NCBI RefSeq assembly: GCF_022968825.1
Contig: NZ_JALHKS010000002.1
Span: forward strand, 372,001-436,000
Direction of reading: 5' to 3'
DNA: 64,000 bases
Origin: Chryseobacterium salipaludis
GTDB taxonomy: Bacteria; Bacteroidota; Bacteroidia; Flavobacteriales; Weeksellaceae
The notes beneath the pieces are model-generated. The model was not told the origin of the DNA. It worked only from the letters and a program-made list of their open reading frames with translations, and did not search any database. Position 1 is the first letter of the stretch. Each line of letters begins with the position of its first letter. The position numbers were made by a program, and so were the translations under genes. Positions 43,714-52,283 of the stretch are shown piece after piece.

Positions 43714-43735
43714 ATGAATCTAATTAAACTTTTAG

Positions 43736-44365
43736 TTAAAGTTCATAACCAATTCCTACCATAAACAAGCTCGGACGGCTGTCGTAGCGGATTTCTCTGG
43801 CAGTTGCGTCTGAAGTATTGTTGTTTATGAAGGTACGCTGATCTTTGGAGAATGCACCCTCATACTTCGCATTCAGAATCAACTTCTGCAGCTGAACCTG
43901 CGCACCAAACTGATAGCCGACGGTAAATTCTTTCATTGCATTTTCCTTAAAATCCTTGAACTGCTCATTGGCAGCCAGGTTATAGGAAGCAACAGGCCCG
44001 GCGAAAATTCCCAGATTATCCCCAAGAATGTTGTATCCCAACAGTACCGGCACATCTACACGATTGCTCTTTGCTTCCAGTGTAGTACCTGTAACTGGTT
44101 CTGTGAACTCAGACTTAAAAGTCGTGTAGTAAATTTCCGGCATTACAAATAACGATGCGGGAAGTCCCACCTTGGCAGAGAGTCCAACATTAAACCCGAC
44201 ATTGTTTTTGCCAGATTCATCGTATGCATTATTTGCCGATGCTTTAATGCTGCTCCAACTCGGAGAATCCGTTTTAAACAACAAATTGGCTTTACCAGCA
44301 AATTTAATCTGCGCGGTTCCCAGTAAACTGGCGCTCACAAGCGCTGCACTAAGAAGTTTCTTCAT
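43736..44365 (-). CDS. Outer-membrane beta-barrel protein (porin-family/PorT-like)
   Basis: 209 residues with a Sec signal (to about GTAQ), then alternating amphipathic strands and a C-terminal FMVGIGYEL typical of barrels. The strands (GFNVGLSAKVGLPASLFVMP, FTVGYQFGAQVQLQKLILNA) fit a PorT/OprD-like outer-membrane-beta-barrel domain. It starts 17 bases before the stop of mlaF, so it is the last gene of the folD-queE-sugar transferase-mlaEF operon, and could be an outer-membrane partner of the lipid transporter. That link is inference. Confidence 0.8.
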   Translation of the reverse strand: MKKLLSAALVSASLLGTAQIKFAGKANLLFKTDSPSWSSIKASANNAYDESGKNNVGFNVGLSAKVGLPASLFVMPEIYYTTFKSEFTEPVTGTTLEAKSNRVDVPVLLGYNILGDNLGIFAGPVASYNLAANEQFKDFKENAMKEFTVGYQFGAQVQLQKLILNAKYEGAFSKDQRTFINNNTSDATAREIRYDSRPSLFMVGIGYEL

Positions 44366-45167
44366 TACCTTGAGGTTTAGTTATAATATTTTCTATTGAA
44401 GTTTTATTCGTCTCCAGGAAGTACTCCCGAAGCTCTTTGAATAGTTCTGAGGAATAAACGAAATCAATCAGATTTTTATTGCCTGCATTAATAACATTGT
44501 CTTTGGTGCCTTCCCACTCTTTCAGGCCCATTCGCAGATAGACGATCTTTTCGCCAATGGTCATCACCGAATTCATATCGTGGGTGTTGATGATGGTGGT
44601 TGTCTTATATTCTTTGGTAATTTCCAACAGCAAATCATCAATTACATTAGATGTGTAAGGATCCAGCCCGGAGTTGGGTTCATCGCAAAACAGATACTTC
44701 GGATTGTTCACGATGGCTCTGGCAATAGCCACACGCTTCTGCATTCCACCGGATATTTCGGAAGGAAACTTCCGGTTGGCTTTCTCCAGATGCACACGCC
44801 CAATCACCTCAAAGACCCGGCGCTTTTTTTCCCGGAAAGTGAGATTGGTAAACATATCGAGCGGAAACATAATATTTTCCTCGACCGTCATGGAATCGAA
44901 CAAAGCACTGCCCTGAAAAACGGTGCCTATTTCGGCACGAAGATGCTGCTTTTCATCGCGGCCCATTTTATTAATGTCCTTACCGTCGAACAGGATTTCA
45001 CCGGATGTCGGCTGATAAACGTTCAGCAGGCTTTTCAGGAATACTGTTTTTCCCGATCCACTCTGACCGATAATTAGATTGACTTTGCCGGTATCAAAAT
45101 TGGTTGAAATGCCCTTCAAAACCTGCACCTCATCAAAGCTTTTCTTTAAATCTTTAACCTCTATCAT
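44349..45167 (-). CDS. MlaF-like ABC ATPase of a phospholipid transport system
   Basis: 272 residues. Walker A GQSGSGKTVF, ABC signature ISGGMQKRVAIARA and Walker B YLFCDEPNSGLDP identify an MlaF-type nucleotide-binding domain. With MlaE upstream (shared base at 45167) it makes an MCE-associated ABC transporter that moves lipids between the membranes. A C-terminal extension past the core holds a lysine/glutamate-rich tail. The cognate MCE protein may be the one encoded at 57200. Confidence 0.93.
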   Translation of the reverse strand: MIEVKDLKKSFDEVQVLKGISTNFDTGKVNLIIGQSGSGKTVFLKSLLNVYQPTSGEILFDGKDINKMGRDEKQHLRAEIGTVFQGSALFDSMTVEENIMFPLDMFTNLTFREKKRRVFEVIGRVHLEKANRKFPSEISGGMQKRVAIARAIVNNPKYLFCDEPNSGLDPYTSNVIDDLLLEITKEYKTTTIINTHDMNSVMTIGEKIVYLRMGLKEWEGTKDNVINAGNKNLIDFVYSSELFKELREYFLETNKTSIENIITKPQGNEETS

Positions 45168-45919
45168 TAGCTAAGAAACATTTGGGTGAGAATTAAGTTC
45201 ATTACGATAATGGCCACAATGGTCCAGACCACAGCCTGCGTACTCGCGCGGCCTACTTCCAGCGAGCCTCCTTTCACATTATAACCGAAATAAGCAGGAA
45301 TGGTAGCAATTAAAAAAGCAAAGGCGGCCGTCTTAAAGAAAGCATACCAGATGAAATAAGCCGGCATATACATCTGAATCCCGGTAATATAATCTGCCTT
45401 GCTCCAGCTTCCTGTTGCAATCCCGGCCAGATATCCGCCCCAGATGCCAAATACAATGCTGATCGCAATTAAAAGTGGGTTAAAAATAACACTCGCCAGA
45501 ATTTTGGGAAGAATCAGGAAGTTAGGTGAATTTACACCCATGATATCAAGAGCGTCAATTTGTTCTGTAACGCGCATGGTCCCGATACTGGAGGCAATAT
45601 AAGAGCCTACTTTTCCGGCAAGAATTACTGAAATAATCGTTGGGGAAAATTCAAGGATCAACACGACCTTAGTAGCGTAGCCAATAAATGAATTCGGAAT
45701 TGGAAAGGAGGAGGCACTGAAGTTATTAAACATCTGAATGGCTACCACCGCACCCACAAAGATGGACGTGAATAATACAAGTCCAAAGGAATTCACTCCA
45801 AGGTCATGAATTTCGCGCATGAACAGTTTAAAGAAAACAGAGGATTTCTGAGGCCGCTTCATCGTTTTGCCCAGGAGCAGAAAATAAGCGCCCACCTGGC
45901 TCAGAAGATTTTTTACCAT
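45167..45919 (-). CDS. MlaE-like permease
   Basis: 250 residues with about five membrane segments and the MlaE signature GSYIASSIGTMRVTEQIDAL (E-x-D-A-L contact helix) in the middle. It is the permease subunit that couples with MlaF. The MlaE stop and MlaF start share a base, ensuring co-translation. MlaC and MlaA homologues are not seen in the window, so the machine here is either minimal or split across loci. Confidence 0.93.
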   Translation of the reverse strand: MVKNLLSQVGAYFLLLGKTMKRPQKSSVFFKLFMREIHDLGVNSFGLVLFTSIFVGAVVAIQMFNNFSASSFPIPNSFIGYATKVVLILEFSPTIISVILAGKVGSYIASSIGTMRVTEQIDALDIMGVNSPNFLILPKILASVIFNPLLIAISIVFGIWGGYLAGIATGSWSKADYITGIQMYMPAYFIWYAFFKTAAFAFLIATIPAYFGYNVKGGSLEVGRASTQAVVWTIVAIIVMNLILTQMFLS

Positions 45920-45959
45920 GCTGCTAAATTACTATTTTTTTATGTTTTGTCTGCCGGTT

Positions 45960-47333
45960 TTATTGCGCGTTCCGGTCGCCGCTAATCATTAAATATACCG
46001 TTTTCAGGATGATAATCAGGTCGAGCGTGAGTGTCCAGTTTTTCACGTAGAAGGCATCGGCCAGTATTCTTTTGTGCATCTGCAGATCCATATCACCGCG
46101 GTCGCCGCGTAAACCATTCACCTGAGCCAGCCCGGTGATGCCCGGTTGAACCAAACTGCGCACTGCATACCTGCCAATTTTCACCTTGTACAAATCATCG
46201 ACCAAAAGCATATGCGGTCTTGGGCCCACCACAGACATATCGCCTTTCAGCACATTGATGAACTGCGGAAATTCATCCAAACTTGTTTTTCGCAGAAACT
46301 TCCCGAAGCGGGTAATGCGCTTATCATTGGTTTCTGTGGTTTTCAGAGCGGACTCATCGTTGACCTGCATGGTGCGGAATTTCAGGCAATTGAACACGCG
46401 CTCATGATACCCATATCTTTTTTGAATGAAAAATACCGGTCCGCGGCTGTCCAGCTTAATCAGCAAGGCGAGGAGCGGAAACAACCAGCTGCCGATGAGT
46501 AGCAATATCAGTACCGAAAAGGCCAGATCAAAGGTCCGTTTTACCACCATATTGAAAACATCGTCCAGTGGGAAGCGCGACCGTACCAGGATCGGATGGG
46601 TTTCAATGTATCCCAGTTCATATTGGAAAAAGCTGTTCCGCACCATACTTGGTACCAGAGAAACGCGCACTTTATTCTGCTCTGCCAAACGATAAATTTC
46701 ATATTCCTTCGCTTTGGGTACAATGCCAGCGTCGGTGCTCAGGAACATGGTGTGAATTCCGTATTCTTTCCAGAAAGAAACCAGTTTATCGGCATCGCTA
46801 ATATCTTCCGGTGCATATTCATAAACTTTAAACCCATAGTCGCGCCTTTCGTTAAAAATAGTACGCAGCAAATCCATCGAGGGGTCACCGGAAAAAAACA
46901 TCACATTCCGGAAGTTAATGCCACGGCTGCGGATATATTTTAAAGTAAAGAAAAGAAGTGATTTCGTTAAGAATAAAAAAAGGAAAAGCCAGAAGGAAAG
47001 AAGCGTTCTGTCCTGTTGCAAAAACGTTTGCGTACTCACTTTCGCCAGCAGTATAATCCCGAAAACAAAAATAAAGATGTGCGTAATGAGCCGTTCCAGG
47101 TAAACGGTGTAGGTGATGTTTCTGGCAATTGAATATAATTTTGTGCGTCCGCTCAGCAGTATCCAGATAAAGGAAAGCAGGGCCACCAGCAAACCGAACT
47201 GTTCCCAGGCTTCAGAAGTGATTTGTGTTTCCTGTGAGCGTACGAAAAACCGCGTAAGAACAGCAGTAATTACGGCAACATCCAGTAAGATAAAAATAGT
47301 TTTAAAATATCGGGAATACCGCAGGCGTTGCAT
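45960..47333 (-). CDS. Polyprenyl-phosphate glycosyl-1-phosphate transferase (sugar transferase)
   Basis: 457 residues. N-terminal four-or-five-helix membrane region, a CoA-binding-like middle domain, and a C-terminal bacterial sugar transferase domain (KRTFDLAFSVLILLLIGSWL, GPVFFIQKRYGYHERVFNCL, then KFRTMQ and PQFINVLKGDMSVVGPRPHM). Such WcaJ-type enzymes load the first sugar phosphate onto undecaprenyl phosphate to begin exopolysaccharide or capsule synthesis. It follows queE by 34 bases and precedes mlaE by 40, so it lies in the middle of a six-gene operon. Confidence 0.92.
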   Translation of the reverse strand: MQRLRYSRYFKTIFILLDVAVITAVLTRFFVRSQETQITSEAWEQFGLLVALLSFIWILLSGRTKLYSIARNITYTVYLERLITHIFIFVFGIILLAKVSTQTFLQQDRTLLSFWLFLFLFLTKSLLFFTLKYIRSRGINFRNVMFFSGDPSMDLLRTIFNERRDYGFKVYEYAPEDISDADKLVSFWKEYGIHTMFLSTDAGIVPKAKEYEIYRLAEQNKVRVSLVPSMVRNSFFQYELGYIETHPILVRSRFPLDDVFNMVVKRTFDLAFSVLILLLIGSWLFPLLALLIKLDSRGPVFFIQKRYGYHERVFNCLKFRTMQVNDESALKTTETNDKRITRFGKFLRKTSLDEFPQFINVLKGDMSVVGPRPHMLLVDDLYKVKIGRYAVRSLVQPGITGLAQVNGLRGDRGDMDLQMHKRILADAFYVKNWTLTLDLIIILKTVYLMISGDRNAQ

Positions 47334-47367
47334 AGAGCGGGTTTAATCACCGTAAATCTACTTTAAT

Positions 47368-48000
47368 TTATGGAATATCCAAATATTTGTGGGTCTGAAC
47401 AGAGGCGCGCCACTGTGGATTTGCCATAATGAAGTTGGTAATCTTCGGGTACATTTCCGCACGCTTGCTCCATTCGCTCTGCAGATAGCGCACGCATTCC
47501 GGCGATACCTTCTCCGCCTGTTCCTGGGCAAATGTAAAGTCATTGTTATTATAAACAATCACTTTCAGTTCATTCGCTTTCTGATAAATTTCGGGTAAGG
47601 GTAGCGCTGTTTTTTTGGGGGACAGGGTGATCCAGTCCAGTTGGCCGCTCATCGGGTACGCTCCCGAAGTTTCAATATGAATCCGGCAGCCAAGTTCTTT
47701 CAGCCTGCCAGTTAGTACATCGAGGTTCCACATCAGCGGTTCACCGCCGGTTAACACAACGGTCTTACAATGCTTAGCGGCAGTTTCAGCAATTTCCAGG
47801 GCACTGTATGCCGGATGCAGATCTGCATTCCAGCTTTCCTTCACGTCGCACCAGTGGCAGCCAACGTCACAACCGCCCAAGCGAATGAAATACGCTGCCG
47901 CGCCGGTGTAGGCACCTTCGCCCTGCAGCGTATAAAAATGTTCCATCACGGGCAGCAACATGCCGCGCTTCATTAATATCTCCTGTTCTTCTTTAGTCAT
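47368..48000 (-). CDS. queE: 7-carboxy-7-deazaguanine synthase (QueE)
   Basis: 210 residues, radical-SAM enzyme of queuosine biosynthesis. The CxxxCxxC cluster motif is in LGGCDVGCHWCDVKESW, and GGEPLMW is the SAM-binding GGE motif. QueE converts 6-carboxytetrahydropterin to 7-carboxy-7-deazaguanine. Only queE, not queD/C/F, is in this window. It overlaps folD by eight bases, tying queuosine and folate genes into one transcript. Confidence 0.95.
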   Translation of the reverse strand: MTKEEQEILMKRGMLLPVMEHFYTLQGEGAYTGAAAYFIRLGGCDVGCHWCDVKESWNADLHPAYSALEIAETAAKHCKTVVLTGGEPLMWNLDVLTGRLKELGCRIHIETSGAYPMSGQLDWITLSPKKTALPLPEIYQKANELKVIVYNNNDFTFAQEQAEKVSPECVRYLQSEWSKRAEMYPKITNFIMANPQWRASVQTHKYLDIP

Positions 48001-48877
48001 TATAAACGGATGTTTTGTACGCCAGCAACGTGTTTTTCATAAGCATGGCGCGTGTCATCGGACCGACGCCGCCCGGCACCGGCGTAATCCAGCTGGCTTT
48101 ATCGCGGCAGCTCTCAAAATCTACATCGCCCAGCAACATGTATCCTTTTTCGTTATCAGCATCCACACGGGTAATGCCCACATCAATGATGATGGCGCCT
48201 TCCTTAATCATATCAGCTTTCAGGAAGTTAGGGTCGCCCAGCGCCGTAATCACGATGTCTGCGTTTCGAGTAAAGTTTTCAATATGCGGCGTGTAGGAAT
48301 GCGTGAGCGTCACGGTAGAATTGCCGGGGAAATCTTTTCGGCCCATCAGAATACTCATGGGTTTCCCGACGATACGGCTTCTGCCAATGATCACGCAATG
48401 TTTGCCCTGTGTATCAATCTGATATCGTTCCAGTAACGTGAGAATTCCAAACGGCGTGGCCGGCAGGAAAGTGTCCATCTCCAGCGCCATTTTTCCAAAG
48501 TTTTCCGGGTGGAAACCATCCACATCTTTTCGTGGATCAATCGCCATGATAATTTTTTCCTGGTCGATTTGTTTTGGGAGTGGCAGCTGAACAATGAAAC
48601 CATCCACTTCCTTAGACTTATTCAGTTCTTCAATCTTTTCCAGCAGTTCTGCTTCGGAAACTGTGCTTGGGAACTTAACCAGGGAGGAGCGGAAGCCTAC
48701 CTGCTTGCAGTCTGTTATTTTATTATTGACGTACGTGGTGCTTGCCCCGTTATTTCCAACGAGAATAGCCACCAAATGTGGCGCACGACGTTTCGATTCA
48801 AGGATTTTATCTACTTCTGCGCGGATCTCCTGTTTGATGTCTTTGGAGGTTTGCAGCCCGTCAAGAATTTTTGCCAT
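47993..48877 (-). CDS. folD: Bifunctional methylenetetrahydrofolate dehydrogenase/cyclohydrolase
   Basis: 294 residues. FolD oxidises 5,10-methylene-THF to 10-formyl-THF via methenyl-THF, supplying one-carbon units. Signatures are intact: TTYVNNKITDCKQVGF (YVxxK with the catalytic Lys), GFIVQLPLP, and VIIGRSRIVGKPMSILM plus TPVPGGVGPMT. First gene of the minus-strand operon; a TAATTTTG promoter box lies 101 bases upstream. Confidence 0.96.
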   Translation of the reverse strand: MAKILDGLQTSKDIKQEIRAEVDKILESKRRAPHLVAILVGNNGASTTYVNNKITDCKQVGFRSSLVKFPSTVSEAELLEKIEELNKSKEVDGFIVQLPLPKQIDQEKIIMAIDPRKDVDGFHPENFGKMALEMDTFLPATPFGILTLLERYQIDTQGKHCVIIGRSRIVGKPMSILMGRKDFPGNSTVTLTHSYTPHIENFTRNADIVITALGDPNFLKADMIKEGAIIIDVGITRVDADNEKGYMLLGDVDFESCRDKASWITPVPGGVGPMTRAMLMKNTLLAYKTSVYND

Positions 48878-48978
48878 TTTATTTTTACTTTAGATTTATT
48901 CCGGAAGGAACGCGGCCGCTGCTGCAACTCTTACCTTACTCCCTAAATCTTCTGCTGCGCGCGTTTGCTTTCGCTGTG

Positions 48979-48986
48979 CAAAATTA
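48979..48986 (-). promoter_or_regulatory. -7 promoter box (TAATTTTG) for folD operon
   Basis: Exact TAnnTTTG match on the minus strand, 101 bases before the ATG at 48877, giving an unusually long leader for this genome. Confidence 0.5.
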
Positions 48987-49011
48987 CTTAAAAAATACGG
49001 GGACTCAATCC

Positions 49012-50652
49012 TTAACGCTGTGTTTTGTAGTAATTGATAAGGCCGTTGGTGCTGCTGTCGTGCGAGCTTACTTCTGCTGTCTCCTCTAATTCCGGGAGGA
49101 TGGTGCCGGCCAGTTTTTTGCCGAGTTCCACGCCGTACTGGTCGAAACTGAAAACATTCCAGATGATCCCCTGCACAAAAATCTTGTGTTCATACAAAGC
49201 AATGAGCTGGCCGAGTGTATGCGGCGTAAGTTCTTTAAACAAAAAGGAATTAGTAGGTGTGTTGCCGGCAAATACCTTAAAACTTACTGGTGGTTCCTGC
49301 GCCTGCTTTTCTGCAGTAAGCATATCTATTTCGGCTTCCACCTCTTCCTCTGTCTTTCCGAAAGCTAAAGCTTCGGTTTGTGCAAAAAAGTTGGCGAGCA
49401 GTTTTTGATGTTGATCACGTGAGCCCGACAACGGTTTCGCATACGCAATAAAGTCTGCCGGAATCAATTCCGTTCCCTGATGAATAAGCTGATAAAAAGC
49501 GTGCTGCCCATTGGTGCCCGGTTCTCCCCAAATGACTGGGCCGGTTTCATAAGTAACAAAATCACCATTGCGGTCCACAGACTTTCCGTTACTTTCCATA
49601 TCTCCCTGTTGCAGGTAAGCTGCAAAGCGATTCAGGTATTGCGAGTACGGTAAAATCGCATAGGTGGCAGATCCCATGAAGTTGCGGTACCAAATGCCCA
49701 GCAAGGCCATCAGCACCGGCATGTTTTCCTTATGATCTGCAGTTCTGAAATGCCGGTCTGTCTCATGCGCACCCCGAAGCAGTTGTTCGAAATTTTCGTA
49801 GCCCACGGCCAGGACAATGCTCAGTCCGATCGCACTCCATAAAGAATACCGGCCGCCTACCCAATCCCAGAATTCGAAGATGTTTTCCCGGGAAATACCA
49901 AATTCCATAACCGACTGAATGTTGGTGGAAAGTGCCACGAAATGTTTTGCGACATCATCTTCACTGCCATTCTCCAGGAACCATATTTTTGCCGCGGCTG
50001 CATTGGCCATGGTTTCCTGCGTGGTAAATGTTTTACTGGCAATAATGAACAAAGTGCTTTCTGGCTGCAGGTCTTTCAAGGTTTCGGCTAGGTGGCAGCC
50101 ATCGACGTTGGAAACAAAATGCACATTCAGGCGCGTGCGGTAATGTTTCAGGGCAGAAGAAACCATCGCCGGTCCCAGATCTGAGCCGCCAATACCGATA
50201 TTAACAACATCCGTAATCTGCTTTCCGCTAAAACCTGTATGCGCTCCAGAAATAACAGCGGAGGAAAAAGATTTCATCTGGCTGAGGACTTTTTTGACAT
50301 CAGGCTTAATATTATTGCCGTCTACGAAAACCGGATCCTCGCTGAAATCCCGCAGAGCAGTATGGAGCACAGCGCGACCTTCGTTTTCATTTATTTTTTC
50401 ACCGCGGAACATCGCTTCAATTGCTTGAGGCAAGCCACATTCTTCTGCTAATGCTAACAAGAGTTCCAGTGTTTCCTGGGTGATTAAATTTTTGGAGTAA
50501 TCAAAAAGATAATCCGGTGCAGTTACAGAGAACTGATCGAACCGTTGCGGATTTTCATTAAAAAGCTGGCGCAGATCAAAGTCATTATCAGCAAAATGTT
50601 GCTGAAGTTTTTGCCAGGCCAATGTGTGCGTAGGATTAACTTTAGGAAGCAT
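49012..50652 (-). CDS. pgi: Glucose-6-phosphate isomerase
   Basis: 546 residues. It interconverts glucose-6-phosphate and fructose-6-phosphate in glycolysis. Signature 1 is the [20 protein letters not shown] block and signature 2 is [22 protein letters not shown] and [13 protein letters not shown] bind the sugar phosphate. Length is standard. Monocistronic by spacing. Confidence 0.97.
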   Translation of the reverse strand: MLPKVNPTHTLAWQKLQQHFADNDFDLRQLFNENPQRFDQFSVTAPDYLFDYSKNLITQETLELLLALAEECGLPQAIEAMFRGEKINENEGRAVLHTALRDFSEDPVFVDGNNIKPDVKKVLSQMKSFSSAVISGAHTGFSGKQITDVVNIGIGGSDLGPAMVSSALKHYRTRLNVHFVSNVDGCHLAETLKDLQPESTLFIIASKTFTTQETMANAAAAKIWFLENGSEDDVAKHFVALSTNIQSVMEFGISRENIFEFWDWVGGRYSLWSAIGLSIVLAVGYENFEQLLRGAHETDRHFRTADHKENMPVLMALLGIWYRNFMGSATYAILPYSQYLNRFAAYLQQGDMESNGKSVDRNGDFVTYETGPVIWGEPGTNGQHAFYQLIHQGTELIPADFIAYAKPLSGSRDQHQKLLANFFAQTEALAFGKTEEEVEAEIDMLTAEKQAQEPPVSFKVFAGNTPTNSFLFKELTPHTLGQLIALYEHKIFVQGIIWNVFSFDQYGVELGKKLAGTILPELEETAEVSSHDSSTNGLINYYKTQR

Positions 50653-50720
50653 TGGTGTTTTTCTTAAATTAAGCTAAAAAAAATGTCATTCTGCAATGTA
50701 CAAAGAATTTGTTCAGGCTA

Positions 50721-51074
50721 TCATTTGCCGACCGGCTCATTTTTGATGTAAGCCGGGAGCAGTACTGCCACGGCAATTACGCCGGCGGTGAGCAGAAGTG
50801 TTTTGCCTGTGTGAGTTTTTTTCACGGTAGAGATGTTGTTTTTATCAATGGTAAAACGTTGTTCATCGCTGTTACTACCGGTGATTTTATCTTGTGTAAT
50901 GGATTCCACTTTGAAATTGTATCTCTGTCCGGTATTGTCCCTAAAGGTATATGTTTTACCGGTTTTTACTGAGTTTTCAACTGTGTCGTCTTTCTGAGAG
51001 GAGACTAATGTGGTTGTACAGGAATTCAGTGAAATTAAAAGGCTAAACCCCGAGGCAAATAGAAACTTTCGCAT
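50721..51074 (-). CDS. Lipoprotein with C-terminal membrane segment, unknown function
   Basis: 117 residues. Lipobox (LISLNSC) followed by a small beta-rich domain (GKTYTFRDNTGQRYNFKVES and the RFTIDKNNISTVKKTHT strand) and a hydrophobic helix near the C-terminus (TLLLTAGVIAVAVLLPAYI). The conserved order of strand elements resembles short Bacteroidota lipoproteins that follow stress promoters, but no family name is certain. A TACTTTTG promoter box lies 16 bases upstream. Confidence 0.68.
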   Translation of the reverse strand: MRKFLFASGFSLLISLNSCTTTLVSSQKDDTVENSVKTGKTYTFRDNTGQRYNFKVESITQDKITGSNSDEQRFTIDKNNISTVKKTHTGKTLLLTAGVIAVAVLLPAYIKNEPVGK

Positions 51075-51089
51075 GTTTTAAAGTTACCG

Positions 51090-51097
51090 CAAAAGTA
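51090..51097 (-). promoter_or_regulatory. -7 promoter box (TACTTTTG)
   Basis: Exact TAnnTTTG match on the minus strand, 15 bases before the ATG at 51074. Confidence 0.5.
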
Positions 51098-51109
51098 TTG
51101 TTTTCGCTT

Positions 51110-52216
51110 TTATTCCTTTTCCTCCAGTGTAATATTTTTGGTGATTTTATATTTACGCCGCCGCTTCACTCTCTGCTCCTCGCCCAATACCCGACCCCAG
51201 GGTTCCAGACCCTGCACTCTTTCAAATATAATTTTAAGAATAGCCAGAAAAGGGATACTCAAAAACATTCCGCTGATGCCCCACAATTCTTCACCGATTA
51301 ATAAGCCGATGAACGTAAACAATGCATTGATTTTTACTTTGGAACCCACCACTAAAGGCAGGGTGATATTGGCATCGATGGCGTGAATAACAATAAATCC
51401 GGCCACCAGCAATAATAAATGGTCGCCGCCGGTAGCAAATGAAATCAGGCTTGCCAGCAGGATAGAAACGGCAATGCCGATATACGGAATCACATTCAGC
51501 AAACCGGTCAGAACGGCCAGCAGGATTGCATATTTCACGCCCAAAACGGAAAGTAAAATACCTGTCAGAATACTGACGATAATAATCTGAATGAAAAGTC
51601 CGGAGATATAATCTTTAATAATCTTCTGAATTTCATGAATTCCCTCATTCACTTTTTCAAAATGTTCTTTCCTGAAAATTGAAATAATGAACTGATACAG
51701 CAGCCGGCGGTAGTTTAAGATAAAGATAAAAAACAGCGCACTGAAGGCGAAAAAAGCCATCGTTGAGGAAAACATGGTCACGGTGAAGCCCAAAATCAGT
51801 GCGGTGGAAGACAGCAGTTTTTCGAGTCCCTGATTGATGTAACTCATCTGCTTATGAATGTTCAGTCCGAAAGTTTTTGAAACCCAGCGTTGTAAATCTG
51901 CAAAGGATTTGGTGACCTGTTCCTGCAGCATCGGGTAATCCTGCGCGAAATCACTCAGTTGTACGGAGAAAAAATAAATCAGTCCCGACAGTACTGCAGC
52001 CATCAGCAGTAACGCAGTAAAAGTGGACAGCGGCCGAGAGAACCTGATTTTTCTTTCCAGAAAATTGGCAAACGGCACAAACAGCAGCGCCATCAGCACG
52101 GCAAAAAACAAGGGAGCCAAAACCGTTTTTCCGATTTTGGCTAAGAATCCCAGGAGTATAATGCTGATAAGAACCAGGGTCAGCCTGGCAACGAAGGGCA
52201 ACTGCACCTGTTTCAT
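51110..52216 (-). CDS. AI-2E family transporter (YdiK/TqsA type)
   Basis: 368 residues with eight or so membrane helices. Family hallmarks: the N-terminal LPFVARLTLVLISIILLGFL helix pair, a soluble loop (QEQVTKSFADLQRWVSK), and the C-terminal PYIGIAVSILLASLISFATG and PLVVGSKVKINALFTFIGLL blocks. Members export autoinducer-2 or other small solutes, or support Na+/H+ exchange; the substrate here is unknown. The C-terminus is basic (EEQRVKRRRKYKI). Confidence 0.92.
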   Translation of the reverse strand: MKQVQLPFVARLTLVLISIILLGFLAKIGKTVLAPLFFAVLMALLFVPFANFLERKIRFSRPLSTFTALLLMAAVLSGLIYFFSVQLSDFAQDYPMLQEQVTKSFADLQRWVSKTFGLNIHKQMSYINQGLEKLLSSTALILGFTVTMFSSTMAFFAFSALFFIFILNYRRLLYQFIISIFRKEHFEKVNEGIHEIQKIIKDYISGLFIQIIIVSILTGILLSVLGVKYAILLAVLTGLLNVIPYIGIAVSILLASLISFATGGDHLLLLVAGFIVIHAIDANITLPLVVGSKVKINALFTFIGLLIGEELWGISGMFLSIPFLAILKIIFERVQGLEPWGRVLGEEQRVKRRRKYKITKNITLEEKE

Positions 52217-52283
52217 GCGTTCAGTGAATTTTAAGGTAAGATAGGCAAATTAAGGCAACGTCCTGCTATTTCCGGACCAAATT

